Shown here in pieces: positions 1 through 10,823 of a stretch of DNA of 64,000 nt. The stretch is taken from assembly GCA_016808115.1 (NCBI GenBank), contig JAEQBH010000646.1, positions 744,001-808,000 of the forward strand. Reading direction: 5' to 3'. The number at the start of each line of letters is the position of its first letter. Position 1 is the stretch's first letter. The notes under the pieces were generated by a model that was given only the letters and a program-made list of their open reading frames with translations, was not told the origin of the DNA and did no database searches. This stretch comes from Tetrastigma voinierianum. Taxonomy: Eukaryota; Streptophyta; Magnoliopsida; Vitales; Vitaceae. The translations under genes were made by a program, and so were the position numbers.

Positions 1-99
1 AATCGATTGGAGTAAAAATACGAGGAAAATGGCGAGGCGAAATGAAAGCGGTGGGTAACTAATGTTGCAATTTTGGGCTTTGCATTGTCGATTATGCGG

Positions 100-1030
100 A
101 GTCGCGACATGGGGAAAATTCGAAGGAAAATTGATCGCAGTCGGCCGGGCGGTAATGTAAGCGAAGACTAACCGGAGACTTAAGAAGTAGTCTTCGCGGC
201 AAACACTTAGTGAATCGACGAAGATCGATGTCGCGACAAGGGATGGAGGTCGACAAGAGAAGCACCTTGATGCTATGTGAGTTTGAAAAGATGGCGATGT
301 GATTTAAAGGCATGAGTAGCGGCCGAGAGGACTGATGTCGCGACACGAAGCAACGATTTAAGGTTTGCAAGGCATAATCGGAGTGTCGCGACAAGAGATC
401 AGTGACATGAGACTTGCTCAGTTGAAAGCTGCAATTCCATAAAGTGATGTCGCGACAAAGTTGATGTGGCGACATGAAACTCTATCGGTTGAAGAGCTGC
501 GGACCTAGGTGATGTCGCGGCCAAGATCGATGTCGCGACGCGAAGATACCGGTTCGATTCTGATTCTAAAGTTGATGTCGCGACAAAGATCAATGTCGCG
601 ACATAAAACACAAGTTCAAAGCTGCGGAGACTCAGTGATGTCGCGACAAAGAGATCATTCGCGACACTAGAGAAACTAAATCAAAGTTGCAGAGCCATAA
701 AGTGATGTCGCGACAATAGATTGATGTCGCGACATCAGAAATCATCAGTGAAGGACTGCGAAGACATGAGCTGATGTCACGACAAGAGATCGATGTCGCG
801 ACATCAGGAACGAATAGTTAAAACCTATGGAGCCATAGAGTGATGTCGCGACAAAATATCGATGTCGCGACATCAGAAACCATCATTTAAAGGCTGCAGA
901 GAATAAGGTTGATGTCGCGACGACCCAGTTCCTTGTAAGTGACATAAAGGTTAGCTATAGGCTTAAAGGAATATTATGACTTCTTGATAAAATCTTTGCA
1001 ACAAGTGCCAAACTAAGCGATGTCGCGACG
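100..1030. repeat. Tandem repeat of about 66 bp carrying paired TGTCGCGACA palindromes
   Basis: The 10-bp perfect palindrome TGTCGCGACA or a one-base variant occurs about twenty times. Between about 445 and 915 the copies come in pairs roughly 20 bp apart, and the pairs recur every 63-72 bp (near 448, 513, 576, 639, 704, 776, 843 and 913). This defines a tandem unit whose spacer includes 'ctgcagagccata'. The array sits in the U3-like part of LTR1. Similar but irregular words occur in the LTR at 9936-12275. Confidence 0.85.
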
Positions 1031-1203
1031 GGGCTTTGAGAATTGCGACTGACGTGGCTATGGAGCCAGATCCATTGGGAAATCGAGAAAAGACTGCATT
1101 GGAATTAGGGCTGACACTAGAACCTATAATCTGAAGGCTACTTCTGACGGAAAGGCAGCTCTTGGCGACTTGAAAGAGAGATCTAGGTTGCTGAAGGCTC
1201 CTG

Positions 1204-1262
1204 TATTTTTTTTATTTTTCTTTTCTTTTCTTTTCTTTTCTTACTTTTGTTTTCGTTTTTCT
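1204..1262. repeat. TTTTC-rich low-complexity tract
   Basis: A run of T with repeated TTTTC units lies directly after the palindrome array, in the position where LTR2 also has a T-rich stretch (10908-10940). Likely part of the LTR R/U5 region; no other function visible. Confidence 0.7.
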
Positions 1263-2516
1263 TTCCATTTTATTTTAGATTAGATTAGTGTGTATTTAGG
1301 TTAATTTGGATTTGAGCACGTTAAGGCGTAAAGGATTGGTGAATGCGAGATGTTTATTTCTTAAAATTAAATGGTTGTTTGAATTCGGACAGTGGGATTT
1401 GAACACCCAGTTTCCGTTTTACAGTGGTTTTCTTGATCAACAAGCCATTGTATGGTATAATCAGTAATTTAGAAACCCGACTACATTGAATTGGCGGTGT
1501 GTCGAGAAATAATCTTTCTGTGATATTTCGTTCATAATAAATGAACGGATGTTAAATGGACTTCTTTGGTTTTGCGTGTTCTTGGAATTGATCCCAATTT
1601 CAGTCTCACGGTACCATACTTGAGGTTGTTTCAGCTCACATTTCCAGGGCCCTCACAGGTGACAGAGAGCATTCACGAGGTAAGAAACAATTTGGGAAGG
1701 TATTTGAACTGATATTCTTGATCTAATACGCTGTATATTTAAATCGATACATCCTCCTCTAAGCTTGTGAGAATGAGTTGAGTGATTTATAAATTTAAGT
1801 GAAGCCCAGAGAGTTCACCTCGGTCGAATAGTAGATTCGATCCAGTGTTAGCAAGGATCTAATCAAGGAAAGAGTAAGCTATTCTAATTTGGGGTGAGGA
1901 ACCGAGTATAGTGCAACCTCGACAATGACTCCTTGATGGGCTCAGTGCAGGGTCCATGTTGTGGGTATGAAGTATTGAGAAAGAAAAATACCCGGAAACG
2001 AGGCGACTAGTTTAAAAAGTAGTTATTTCACCTTTGTGTTCGAGAGCGGAGTTAAGGTGAGATGATGAACTGTGTGGTATGGAGAGATCCAGTAACACTT
2101 TATTAATCCTTGGACTAGATTTAAAGATCTGTAGTTCAGAAATCCAAAGATACAGTACAGATTGTAGGAATTGATTCTTCACAATAGCTGATTATTCAAT
2201 GTGTTCTTTAGAGATAACTATTAAATCTAAATTTGTTATTTTGATATTTCAATATTCAATTCATTTATTGTTCATTCATTTTTTCTTTACATTATTCATT
2301 CCAAGCTTTCAAAGCAAAAATCTCATTATCGTATTATCGTCAAATAGTATGGAGCTTAAGTAGTTGGGGTAGTTGATTGAAAAATTCTTGAGATCTCTGT
2401 GGGATCGATATCTGGACTTAAATCCATTTTATTACTTGTCGACCTGTGCACTTGCAGTATACTGGATCAAAACCACACGAAAATGGTTTACTCTTACAAA
2501 AAATATCTTTTAATCA

Positions 2517-3774
2517 AGTAATACTTAAGGAAACTCACACTCAAATTTAATGGTTTATTTATTGAGGATTAGACCATAGTCCTTGGGTAATAAGTCTCAA
2601 ATTTGAATAGGTGTTTTGATCCATAAAAATTTATTGATGTAGTCTTAACGAGTCTTATGGTATTGTTTCCAGGGATTAGATAATAGTCCTTAGGTGATAA
2701 CGTCATAAGTTTGGTGTACATCAAATGATCGGTCGACCAAGTTTCATGGCGCGTAGTTAACAGAGTTAGATAATCTTTTGGTAATTGTGTTATACACTTG
2801 TGTACATACTCTGATCCAGTCAACATCTGTAAGACAAGTATAAGATCTAAAATACATGTATAAGTTCTATAATACAAGTATAAGATCTGAAATACAAGAA
2901 TAAGTTCAGTAATACAAGTATAAGTTCCGTAAGACAGGGATAGTAGCCGTAGTACAAGTATAAGATCCCGAAGTACCGGTAGGATTTTATTAGTACTTAC
3001 GGGTACTTTCTTATATGAGATAGGATTCAGCAATACCAGTATACGTTCCGTAATATCTCTGTAGTACCTACGGGTACCTCCAAACAAGTGTAATCTCCGT
3101 AGTATAAGTATAAGCCCTATGGTATAAGTATAAACCTTGTAGTACCTAAGGGTACCTCTGTATAAGTATAAGCTCTATAACTCCTGTGGGAGATAGTATA
3201 AGAGAGATAGTAATATGAGTATGTGGATAAGTACCTCGAATCTAAGTATATGTATAAGTTCGGTCTGGGATCTGAGAGATACGAATAAGCATAAGTTTGT
3301 TACAAGGATAATTATGTATGTAAATGTGTTATATGAATTCATGAAGATTATGATACATGTTACTGTTATATGTTTATTATGATTTTGTATAAATGCATAT
3401 GTATACGTATAAGTTATAAGATATGTTTCCCACCAAGCGTAAAGCTTAGCACGGGTTTTTAATCCTTGTAGGTACAGGAGAAGACAGCGCTCCCGAAAAC
3501 TTCATACCGGTTGGGCGACCTGATAGTAGGGTTAAATCACGGTAGGTTTAGGCTGCGAATATGTAATTGGAAGTAAAGTTTTTTTTGTATGTGTATATGT
3601 AAATGGGACTCAGTATATGTGTATAGATTTTGATGGACACCACTCCGGTGGTAGTTCTTTTGTATATGTATCTGTTCCTTCTCCATTAGAGAACTAGTCA
3701 AGTCAAGTCTAGGTTCAGTGAACTTTGACTTGGTTTGATTCTCACTTACCATATCACCCTTCCACACATGATCT
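2517..3774. other. Unassigned repeat-like DNA, possible Tekay-like LTR fragment
   Basis: No coding region. Two near copies of a 25-bp phrase about a 'gattaga..atagtcctt' core lie at about 2566 and 2672. A degenerate minisatellite follows (listed separately). Near 3425-3470 'ccaccaagcgtaaagcttag' resembles a phrase inside the solo LTR at 5780-5815 ('gtaagcataaaatgcttagc'), so this may be the 3' part of a related Tekay-like LTR. Confidence 0.35.
2833..3240. repeat. Degenerate minisatellite, unit about 20 bp (AGTATAAGTTCCGTAATAC)
   Basis: From 2833 onward the sequence repeats a unit about 'acaagtataagatctgaaat' with substitutions, at least six consecutive times to about 2950. It continues more irregularly to about 3240 with 'cctacgggtacc' inserts (near 2998, 3069 and 3147). 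The minus-strand reading frame across 2569-3087 (repeated LYYRTYTC-like words) is a product of this repeat and not a gene. Confidence 0.75.
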
Positions 3775-4019
3775 TACCATATTGGACTAGGTTGAAAAAG
3801 ACCAAAATGCCCCTCCACATGGGGGTGGGGTGGCCATGTTCATCCTATACACATGAGGCTTGCTACTGATGGGCCTCAAGCCCATTAGAAAGCCTAAGCT
3901 CTCTTACGTCATGTTCAGATTGTATCCAAAGCATGTCCCTTAGCTTGGATCAAATCCAAATAACTTTATTCCTACCTCACACTTCTAAGCCCATAGGTTC
4001 CCGGTTATGTTGGCGACTT
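3775..4019 (-). other. Left half of an unassigned LTR-like repeat split by the solo LTR
   Basis: This stretch and 6315-7180 flank the solo LTR and would be contiguous without it. On the minus strand it reads 'gcttgaggcccatcagtagc', a non-coding phrase. The family was not identified. Confidence 0.35.
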
Positions 4020-6314
4020 TGTAATGCCCAAAAAATACCCTAGAATTTTTATAATAATTTTATTATATATTCTGGATATGAATTGAGCCAAACTTGGGTT
4101 TTTCCGGGAAAATTGATAAATTGTGAAAAAAATGAATATGTGAGCATATGATTAAATATCATATGCTAAAATGAGAATTTGATTGAAACTGGAAAAAAAC
4201 CCAAGTGTAAAAGAATTAGAATTAGATTTGAAAATGAGGACCTAAGAGGTCAAATGATAAGCTTAAATGCTAATGTGAAATAAATGATAAGTGAAATGCG
4301 CGAGATAAGGAGACTAGTAAGCTTTTAAATTGAAAGTAAAATGAGATTTAATGAAAGGCAAACATAGCATAAGAAATAAAGGGATATTAGACCACATTTG
4401 GTCTTAGAAGGCTCATTTGAGCCAAAAACGTTTGGGAGACAAGAGAGAGAGAAGAGCTAGGGTTTGGAAATAGTTGGAGATTGGTGTGAATCTCTCCATG
4501 TTTGTGCAAGATTTTGCAAGATTATTGAAGAAGAAGGCTAGGGCTTCAAAGGACAAGAGATTTCAACGTAAGAACCAAACCCTAGATTTCTTTGAATGAT
4601 GTTTGGGTTAGAAAAACCCTAATCCATCCATGGGTTTTGCTCATGGTTGGTTTAGGATGACTTTAAAATGTTATTGGGAGTGATTCCTATGATTTGTTTA
4701 AGATTTTGAGTGATTTTAGAAAATGTCGAAAAAAGAGGAAAAAATTAAGCGAAACACGGGCTCTACACCATAGCGTAGGGACCACGAGAGTGACCGTAGC
4801 CCTCTGGCCAGCGGCGTGGGTGCCCTCGCCGCGCGGCTAGGAGATGCCCGCATCGGGTACACTCGCGGCGTAGACACTATTCATAGTGAACATATTTTCG
4901 GATTTTTGTTTCCGAAAGTCTAGTATTCGTACACTAATAGTTTAAGGACCCTAATAAATGATTAATGAGGGTTCAAATAAGGATAAAACTAAATGAAAAA
5001 TGTACCGTAAGCTTAGCCTCGACGAGTTCATCTTTGGGCAGACTTAGTGTCTTAACCCAAGACCATTAACGAAGATTAATCGTAATTCACTAAAAATGTA
5101 TAATAATTGTTTATCCACTTCAAAAAAGTGGTAGTCATTAGTATTATTTAGGGACGGGTGAGGTCACCTAACCTAGGGCCAGAGATCGAATGGAAGAAGC
5201 GAGGCGAAGTGACTTAGGTTTGTTCAGACCCTCATCCCTATCCTTATTTCAAGTGTTTTGGTAGTATACCAAATAAATTTGAAATGATATAACGAAAGTG
5301 CATATGGATTTGAAAATGTGATAATTAGTTGTTTGATGATTAATTTACATGTGGTGATTAATCGGATTATTAGCAAATGGATTGGTCAATTTTTGACATC
5401 TTGAATTGAATCATTCTGCTTAGGCGACTGACATAGGCGGGGATGAACCAATCGGCATCTGTCATGATGGCGTATGACATTTATATATCACATGTCGGGG
5501 TGCACCAATCGACATCCGACATGATGGGAGACTGAAATTGTGAAATGTGTAAGCACATTACTGAATGATAAAAAGGAAGGGATTCATCGAGCGGAATCCG
5601 TCATGAATGTGAATTATATAGACAAAGTGAAATAACAACTTGATGAGTGTAGAATTGCATATTTTGATATGATCAATGATTTGTAAAGTTAAAGCATGTG
5701 AAAATGAATAAGCATGAGTATAGTTTGATATAAAAACGTAGTTTTATGATAGTATATCTTTGATAAATTGAAAGTGGGATATTTGTGAACCGTAAGCATA
5801 AAATGCTTAGCGTGGATTTTATCTATGCGCGGGTTTAAATAAACGAGGAAAGAAGGCAAGATCAAGAAGTGCAGAGTCATAGAGAAAGTTGCGGCGTATA
5901 AGTATATACCCCGTCATATGCATAACATTTCTTTTTGAATGTGTGACATTTTGTGAAAAGAGTTGAACTCTGAATTATTGTTTTGTGTATCATTTTGTAA
6001 AGGCAAGATACGTCATTTTGTAAACAAATTGTATAAGAGTAAATGTTTATGGGCTTACCATTTGAAAATTCTTCCGCGTAATTGAAAATTCTAAAAGGAA
6101 ATGACATAAATAAATGTTTTGATAAGATAAATGAAAACGGTTGGAGTAAACCGGGCTCCGGTTCAGATCCGCCATTCGGGTTGAGCTGGAGATTCGGGTC
6201 GCGACATTTTTGAAAAAAGAAAATTTAATAAAAAGGTAAATAAAAAGAATTAAATGAGTATCTCGGAACCGGTTCAGATCCGCCAATCGGGTCGGATCGG
6301 AAAGGGGTGCTACA
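4020..6314 (+). mobile_element. Tekay/Del-like solo LTR with target duplication
   Basis: The LTR begins TGTAATGCCC at 4020 and ends GGGGTGCTACA at 6314, termini typical of long Tekay/Del LTRs; its 2.3-kb length also fits. It is flanked by GACTT (4015-4019) and CACTT (6315-6319), a 5-bp target duplication with one mismatch. No internal region is present, so it is a solo LTR left by LTR-LTR recombination. Inside are a GC-rich patch at 4760-4880 and two copies of 'ggttcagatccgcca' near 6159 and 6271. Related LTRs occur at 15239-17600 (+), 21601-24010 (-) and 62015-64000 (+). Confidence 0.8.
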
Positions 6315-7180
6315 CACTTGGTTCAACAATTGAATCAAGCAAGTCATGAGCGGTATCTAGCAACACATCATGACCCCCAATTAACTAGATAGTCAGTATT
6401 TTGACTGCAAAACCTTTCATAGACAACATCTACGCAATTCGTCCTTTCACCAACCTATACCCCGCTTAGTTCAGAGTATGGACAAAGTGTAGCTCCCACT
6501 AGATTTGCAATGCCATATCTAGAGTATAGATACTTCTTTTCTCGGGACTCATTACTCATCATTCATGCCATATCAGAGATTCCAAAGTAATGACCCTGAA
6601 AAAAGGCTGTGGTTATACGCTTCCTCTGTCAGGAGTGGTGAATCCTCTGTTGGCTACTCAACTAATTTCAAACACCTCAAGTTGTAACCAATCATCACCC
6701 TATGAGCGACCTCTAAGAGGCAATAAGGAGCGAGAATCAAAACACGGGGATCCAACATCCAAGATAACATGAGTACATAAGTCTAAGGATACTTATCATT
6801 GCTATGATGAGACTATCATCCAAATGTAATAGATAATCCATATGATTGTCTCATAGCATGTCTCTGATGTACTTGACTCCTCTTAGCAAGCATCCACATG
6901 TCTTCTCTAACCATCATGATGATCATAGTTTATGAGATCAACTGCTTGATCAAATAAAGGAGTACAACATGTGCTAGTCTGTCTGGATCAACAATGTCCA
7001 ATCTTGTTGATCCTATGACTAGGGATAATTTAGATATAACATAATTACACATGATAGGGATCTCATTATCATGATCACATCATGATTTCCTACATGCTAT
7101 GCAATGTATCATGGACTTCATTAATTGATTTAAGATCCTTATCAATTCATATAACAAATGAATATCAAATTAATGAAGAA
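6315..7180 (-). other. Right half of an unassigned LTR-like repeat, no coding
   Basis: AT-rich non-coding sequence continuing the repeat interrupted by the solo LTR. The plus-strand 60-codon frame at 6590-6772 has no recognisable motif. The style of the sequence suggests a retrotransposon LTR read on the minus strand, but I cannot assign a family. Confidence 0.3.
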
Positions 7181-7562
7181 GCCTTTTTTTCATTAAAATA
7201 ATATAACAAATGCTAAAGGTGCCTTTAGAGTACTTCTCTAATAGTTTTCTTATTAAAAACCAAGTATCAATCCCACCGAGAAAGGGTTTAAAGAGGGGGA
7301 TTGAGTATTCTGGTTACTCGATCATTTCACTATTTGAGCAATTGAATGATTTAGTGAAAGATTTAAAAAAAAAATTAATATTGAAACAAATGAAAACAGG
7401 GGAAACAATTTGTAGCTAGTTTGCAAGAGATGAAATAAAAGCGAAGGATGAACTCAAATAGAAGAGAAACTAGGGTTGATTGTCTTGATTGATGTATGTT
7501 GATTTATATATTAATTAGGCTTGGGTTAAGTGAAAATGCACATATGTTGGTTCAAGGAATAA
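7181..7562. other. Unannotated AT-rich stretch
   Basis: I recognise nothing here. A 69-codon plus-strand frame (7210-7419) is lysine-rich and has no family signature. The five bases before the LTR that follows are AATAA (7558-7562), a candidate target duplication whose partner is lost. Confidence 0.4.
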
Positions 7563-9299
7563 TGATAGGCGTAAGCGTGATGAGTGTATAAAATTATGTA
7601 GAAAAATATAAAAAGAGCGCCTATTCTACGCAAGTATAGGCTTGTCAAGTAATAAAGTGTACCTAAGTATGAATATCGATCCACAGGGAAATGGGGATGC
7701 TAATTACCAAAATTAGAATACTTCTCTAATATCCAAACTATCAATTGTAATATCATAACATAATTTTATCTAAACTAATGAAATCTAAATCTAATAAATA
7801 GAGTGTACAACTAGGGGATACCAAGAGATGATAGAAATCTAGGGTATTTGGTGCAATTGGACAATCCTATTATATCTATGCCTCTATTGTCTCATGAAAA
7901 TGCCATCCAAGGCGATTCTTGCCTAATTTAATAATAAGCCTCTCTCGAAGTCAAATAATCTACTAACTAACATTAGGTTTCTTGCTTCTCAGCTCAACCC
8001 CAAGCATTAGAGATGCATTAAGATTAAAGAACCACAAAGCCTCATAATTATTGCTAATATCTCTATTATCCAATCAATTAGGTTGATTCATCTATGTCTA
8101 ATTTCTCACTCACTTCTCAGGTCTCATGAGAAATCACTTTCCATATTGAGATTAGCTAGAAATCAATATGTAAATAGCATCCAAGCGTGAATCAATAGAT
8201 AGACAATCACAAATAGACAATAGAAATAAGAAAATCAACATTTAGATATAAGATTCATGTCCAAAACACAACCAAAACCCTAGACTACCAATTTAAAGCA
8301 TAATAGAGGTTTGATACATCACAAACTTAGGATAAAACATGAGAAAAGACAAAGAAGAAACTCTATGGATCAAAATGACGGTGAGTCTCCAATCTTCTTC
8401 CACAAATTGCAAGTTCTTCTCCCAAATCTTCATGAAATAGCTCAAAGCCTCCTCTTTGGTCCCAAAGTGCGGACAAAGTCAGACTTCTTCGAACCCTAGC
8501 CAACTCTCCAAAGAAACACAGAACCTCAAAATTAAAAACCAAAAAAACTGGAAAAACTTAAACCTAACCTAAAGAAGGATCAAAACTCTCTAGAGAGGAG
8601 GAACCCCCAAAGGAAAGCCTCCCTCTAGCCAATTTCTAACCTAATCGTAATGTAAAAAACTATAAACACCATGAAATTGGGCAAAAACAAGCCCAAAATG
8701 AACATTTCTAGGTCGGCATCGTAATTCGCGACCTTCTTGCAAGGAAAAAGCAGGTTGTTGTAGGAAATGTTGCGATCACGACCGTGGATTGAAACTCACA
8801 TAACTTCTTTGTTCGGACTCCAAATTTGGTGTTCTTGGTATCGTTATAAATATCTTGAAGTTTAGAATCTAGATATGTCTAGAAAGAACACTTTATAAAA
8901 GATGATACAGACTGAATTTACAAATATCAAGCTTCGTCACTTTTAGCTATCTTATATTTCTTTCTTTAACTTCTAAGAGTCATAATTTTATCATTTGAAG
9001 TCCAAATTGAGTGAATAAGGTCCCTTTGGAAAGCTTGGGAATTCACCTATCCATAAATATAAATATTGTAGCCATTTTAGATTACCTTGTAGCTGAAAAT
9101 ATCAAATGCAATAGCTGCTGCGGTATTTGTAATTTGCTGATTTTCCTTCTTTTTTCGTTCATTTTCTCTCAATTCCACCAACTCGTTAACCTAATCATAA
9201 GGATGAATATTTAGAGCATTGAAACACTTATTTAACATAAAAAATTCTAAAAATATAAGTAAAACATAAGGATAAAATGAGTATTTGAGATACTGATCA
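7563..9299 (-). mobile_element. Athila-like LTR, minus strand (3' LTR)
   Basis: Read on the minus strand it starts TGATCAGTATCTC at 9299 and ends in 'cttacgcctatca' at 7563. The same sequence recurs as a truncated copy at 60635-62014, nearly colinear over about 1.35 kb. A polypurine tract follows its minus-strand start (9300-9313), and no primer site lies at its other end, so it is a 3' LTR. A short CG-palindrome region lies at 8712-8786 ('ttcgcgacc', 'gcgatcacgacc'), just upstream of a TATA-like 'gtttatag' near 8672. Confidence 0.75.
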
Positions 9300-9935
9300 C
9301 ACCCCCAAACTTAAATTATTGCTTGTCCCCAAGTTAGAGACTGGCTTAAAAAAAAAAATAATAATAATTTAAATGACATGAACTAGAAAGAATGAGATGA
9401 GTATGATAACATGACGGAAAATGGAAGAATCAATATGAACACAATTTAGCAATATTAGCCTTTTCAACCAAAATTTAGGTGCCTTAAACTGTTAAACTCT
9501 CTAAGGAACAAGGTAAAGCAAAGCATGGTGAGCAAAGCAAATCAACCCCCCAAGTTTTCAATGACCTTCCCCAAGGAATCTAAGTGTAGGTTATAGCATG
9601 ACCTCTAGTGTATAGCAAGGTCATAGTACCCCCAAACGTAAGTTCAACTCACCTATTTCGAAGAAGCTAACTAAGAAAGGATAAGAACACACTCTTTTTA
9701 TTCAAACCAAAATACCTAAAAATGAAAGAAAACCAGTGCCAAGAAGTTTTAGATGAGTGTTCCTGTAGCTGAGATCCATTGGTGACTTCCCACCAGTTGG
9801 TTAAGGGCACCATACATTAAATTCCCTTCAAAATTTACCCCAAACACTCAACCAAACTCAAAGGCCCTAGGTTGTGGGAAGGATCCATCTTCTATCCCAT
9901 GTAGCGGACAATGAAGTCAATGATTCCCGGCTAGT
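9300..9935 (-). mobile_element. Polypurine tract and 3' untranslated region of the minus-strand Athila-like element
   Basis: On the minus strand 'taagtttgggggtg' (9300-9313) is the polypurine tract expected directly upstream of an Athila 3' LTR. The remaining 620 bp are non-coding, with a stretch of tract-like words such as 'cccccaaacg' near 9630. At 9935 the element is cut by the plus-strand LTR that follows, so that LTR is the younger insertion. Confidence 0.6.
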
Positions 9936-10124
9936 TGATGAGTCTAAAACTCATCTATTTTTAAGTTAATTTTTCATACATATTTGAGGCTTAAAAGTTG
10001 AATTTAATTATATTTAATGAAAAATTATGGAATCTTCACCCATATTTATTTTTTGCAAGAAATTAAGGAAAAGAAGCACAAATCAGAAGGAAAGAAACAT
10101 AAATCAACATTGTGCAGAAAAGAC

Positions 10125-10760
10125 AGCAATGTCGCGACATTGACTGAAAAATATCGTGACATCGGATTTTCGATGTCGCGATATCTTGTGGAAAATGTCA
10201 CGACATTAGAACATAGCCTTAGAAGTAAAGTTACATCAACACTCAATGTTGCGACATCATAGCAACAATTTTGCGACATCAGAAAAGGCCTAAACATTGA
10301 AGATCTCACCTTGCAATGTTGTGACATCACAACTCAATGTCGCGACATCATATCTGGGCAGCCATGGTTGAAACATTAACAGACCAATGTCGCGACATCA
10401 GATATTCAATGTCGCAACATTGACATCAAGACTTTCGAATATCCAGCTCCAGTATCGCGACAACCGAGGAGTTAGCAATGTCGTAACATCGGTTAAAAAT
10501 GATCATGGTGGATATCTGATATCCGCGACATTAGGTTGTTAATATTAAGGCAATGTCGTGACACTAAAATCGATGCACGACACTGCATCTCCTATGTTGC
10601 GACATCACCACGACATTTCCTAGTAACTTAGAATGCAGAAATGCCTCAGCATATTTTCATTGTCACGACACTAGAATTGATCCACAACATAGCAACTCTC
10701 ATGTCGCAACATTGGTATGACATTGTCCACGACATCAGCACTAGGGTAGAACTTTTCTTA
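10125..10760. repeat. Cluster of TGTCGCGACA palindromes and one-step derivatives in U3
   Basis: About fifteen copies. Intact words occur near 10130, 10338 and 10387; others differ by one transition (for example TGTCACGACA, TGTTGCGACA, TGTCGCAACA and TGTCGCGATA). The cluster ends about 55 bp before the TATA box. In contrast to LTR1 the copies are not in a regular tandem unit. Confidence 0.85.
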
Positions 10761-10815
10761 GGCTTTTTGAAGGTTGTGATTTTTGTCTCGTTTTCAGGGC
10801 CCAACGTTTGAAGCC

Positions 10816-10823
10816 TATAAATA
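10816..10823 (+). promoter_or_regulatory. TATA box of LTR2
   Basis: TATAAATA in the context 'gcctataaatagaagc'. It is placed between the U3 palindrome cluster and the T-rich R/U5, as expected for an LTR promoter. Confidence 0.6.

Larger units (their letters stand above)
1..2516 (+). mobile_element. Athila-type LTR (LTR1), left end outside window
   Basis: This stretch aligns by eye with the better bounded LTR at 9936-12275. Both have a palindrome-rich first part, a T-rich stretch, a shared block near 1850-1930 (matching 11600-11690), and a near-terminal block at 2350-2460 (matching 12090-12190) about a bipartite sequence ending in 'ttattacttg' and 'tgtgcacttgc'. The right end is placed at 2516 where 'atca' corresponds to the end of the other LTR. 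No primer-binding site follows, so it is more likely a 3' LTR whose element lies to the left, or a solo LTR. No coding sequence. Short ORFs on the minus strand between 92 and 611 are translations of the repeat. Confidence 0.6.

Noticed and set aside
92..611. Two overlapping minus-strand ORFs rich in Arg, Ser and His (SRHQ/CRDI words)
   Set aside because: They are translations of the palindromic 66-bp tandem repeat; the recurrent CRDI/VATS words come from the repeated TGTCGCGACA.
100..930. Regular repeat-spacer pattern like a CRISPR array
   Set aside because: The spacers are themselves related, the repeat is a 10-bp palindrome in a plant LTR, and no cas genes exist; it is a minisatellite.
10017..10330. 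Overlapping ORFs on both strands
   Set aside because: Produced by the LTR2 palindrome cluster, which reads similarly on both strands.
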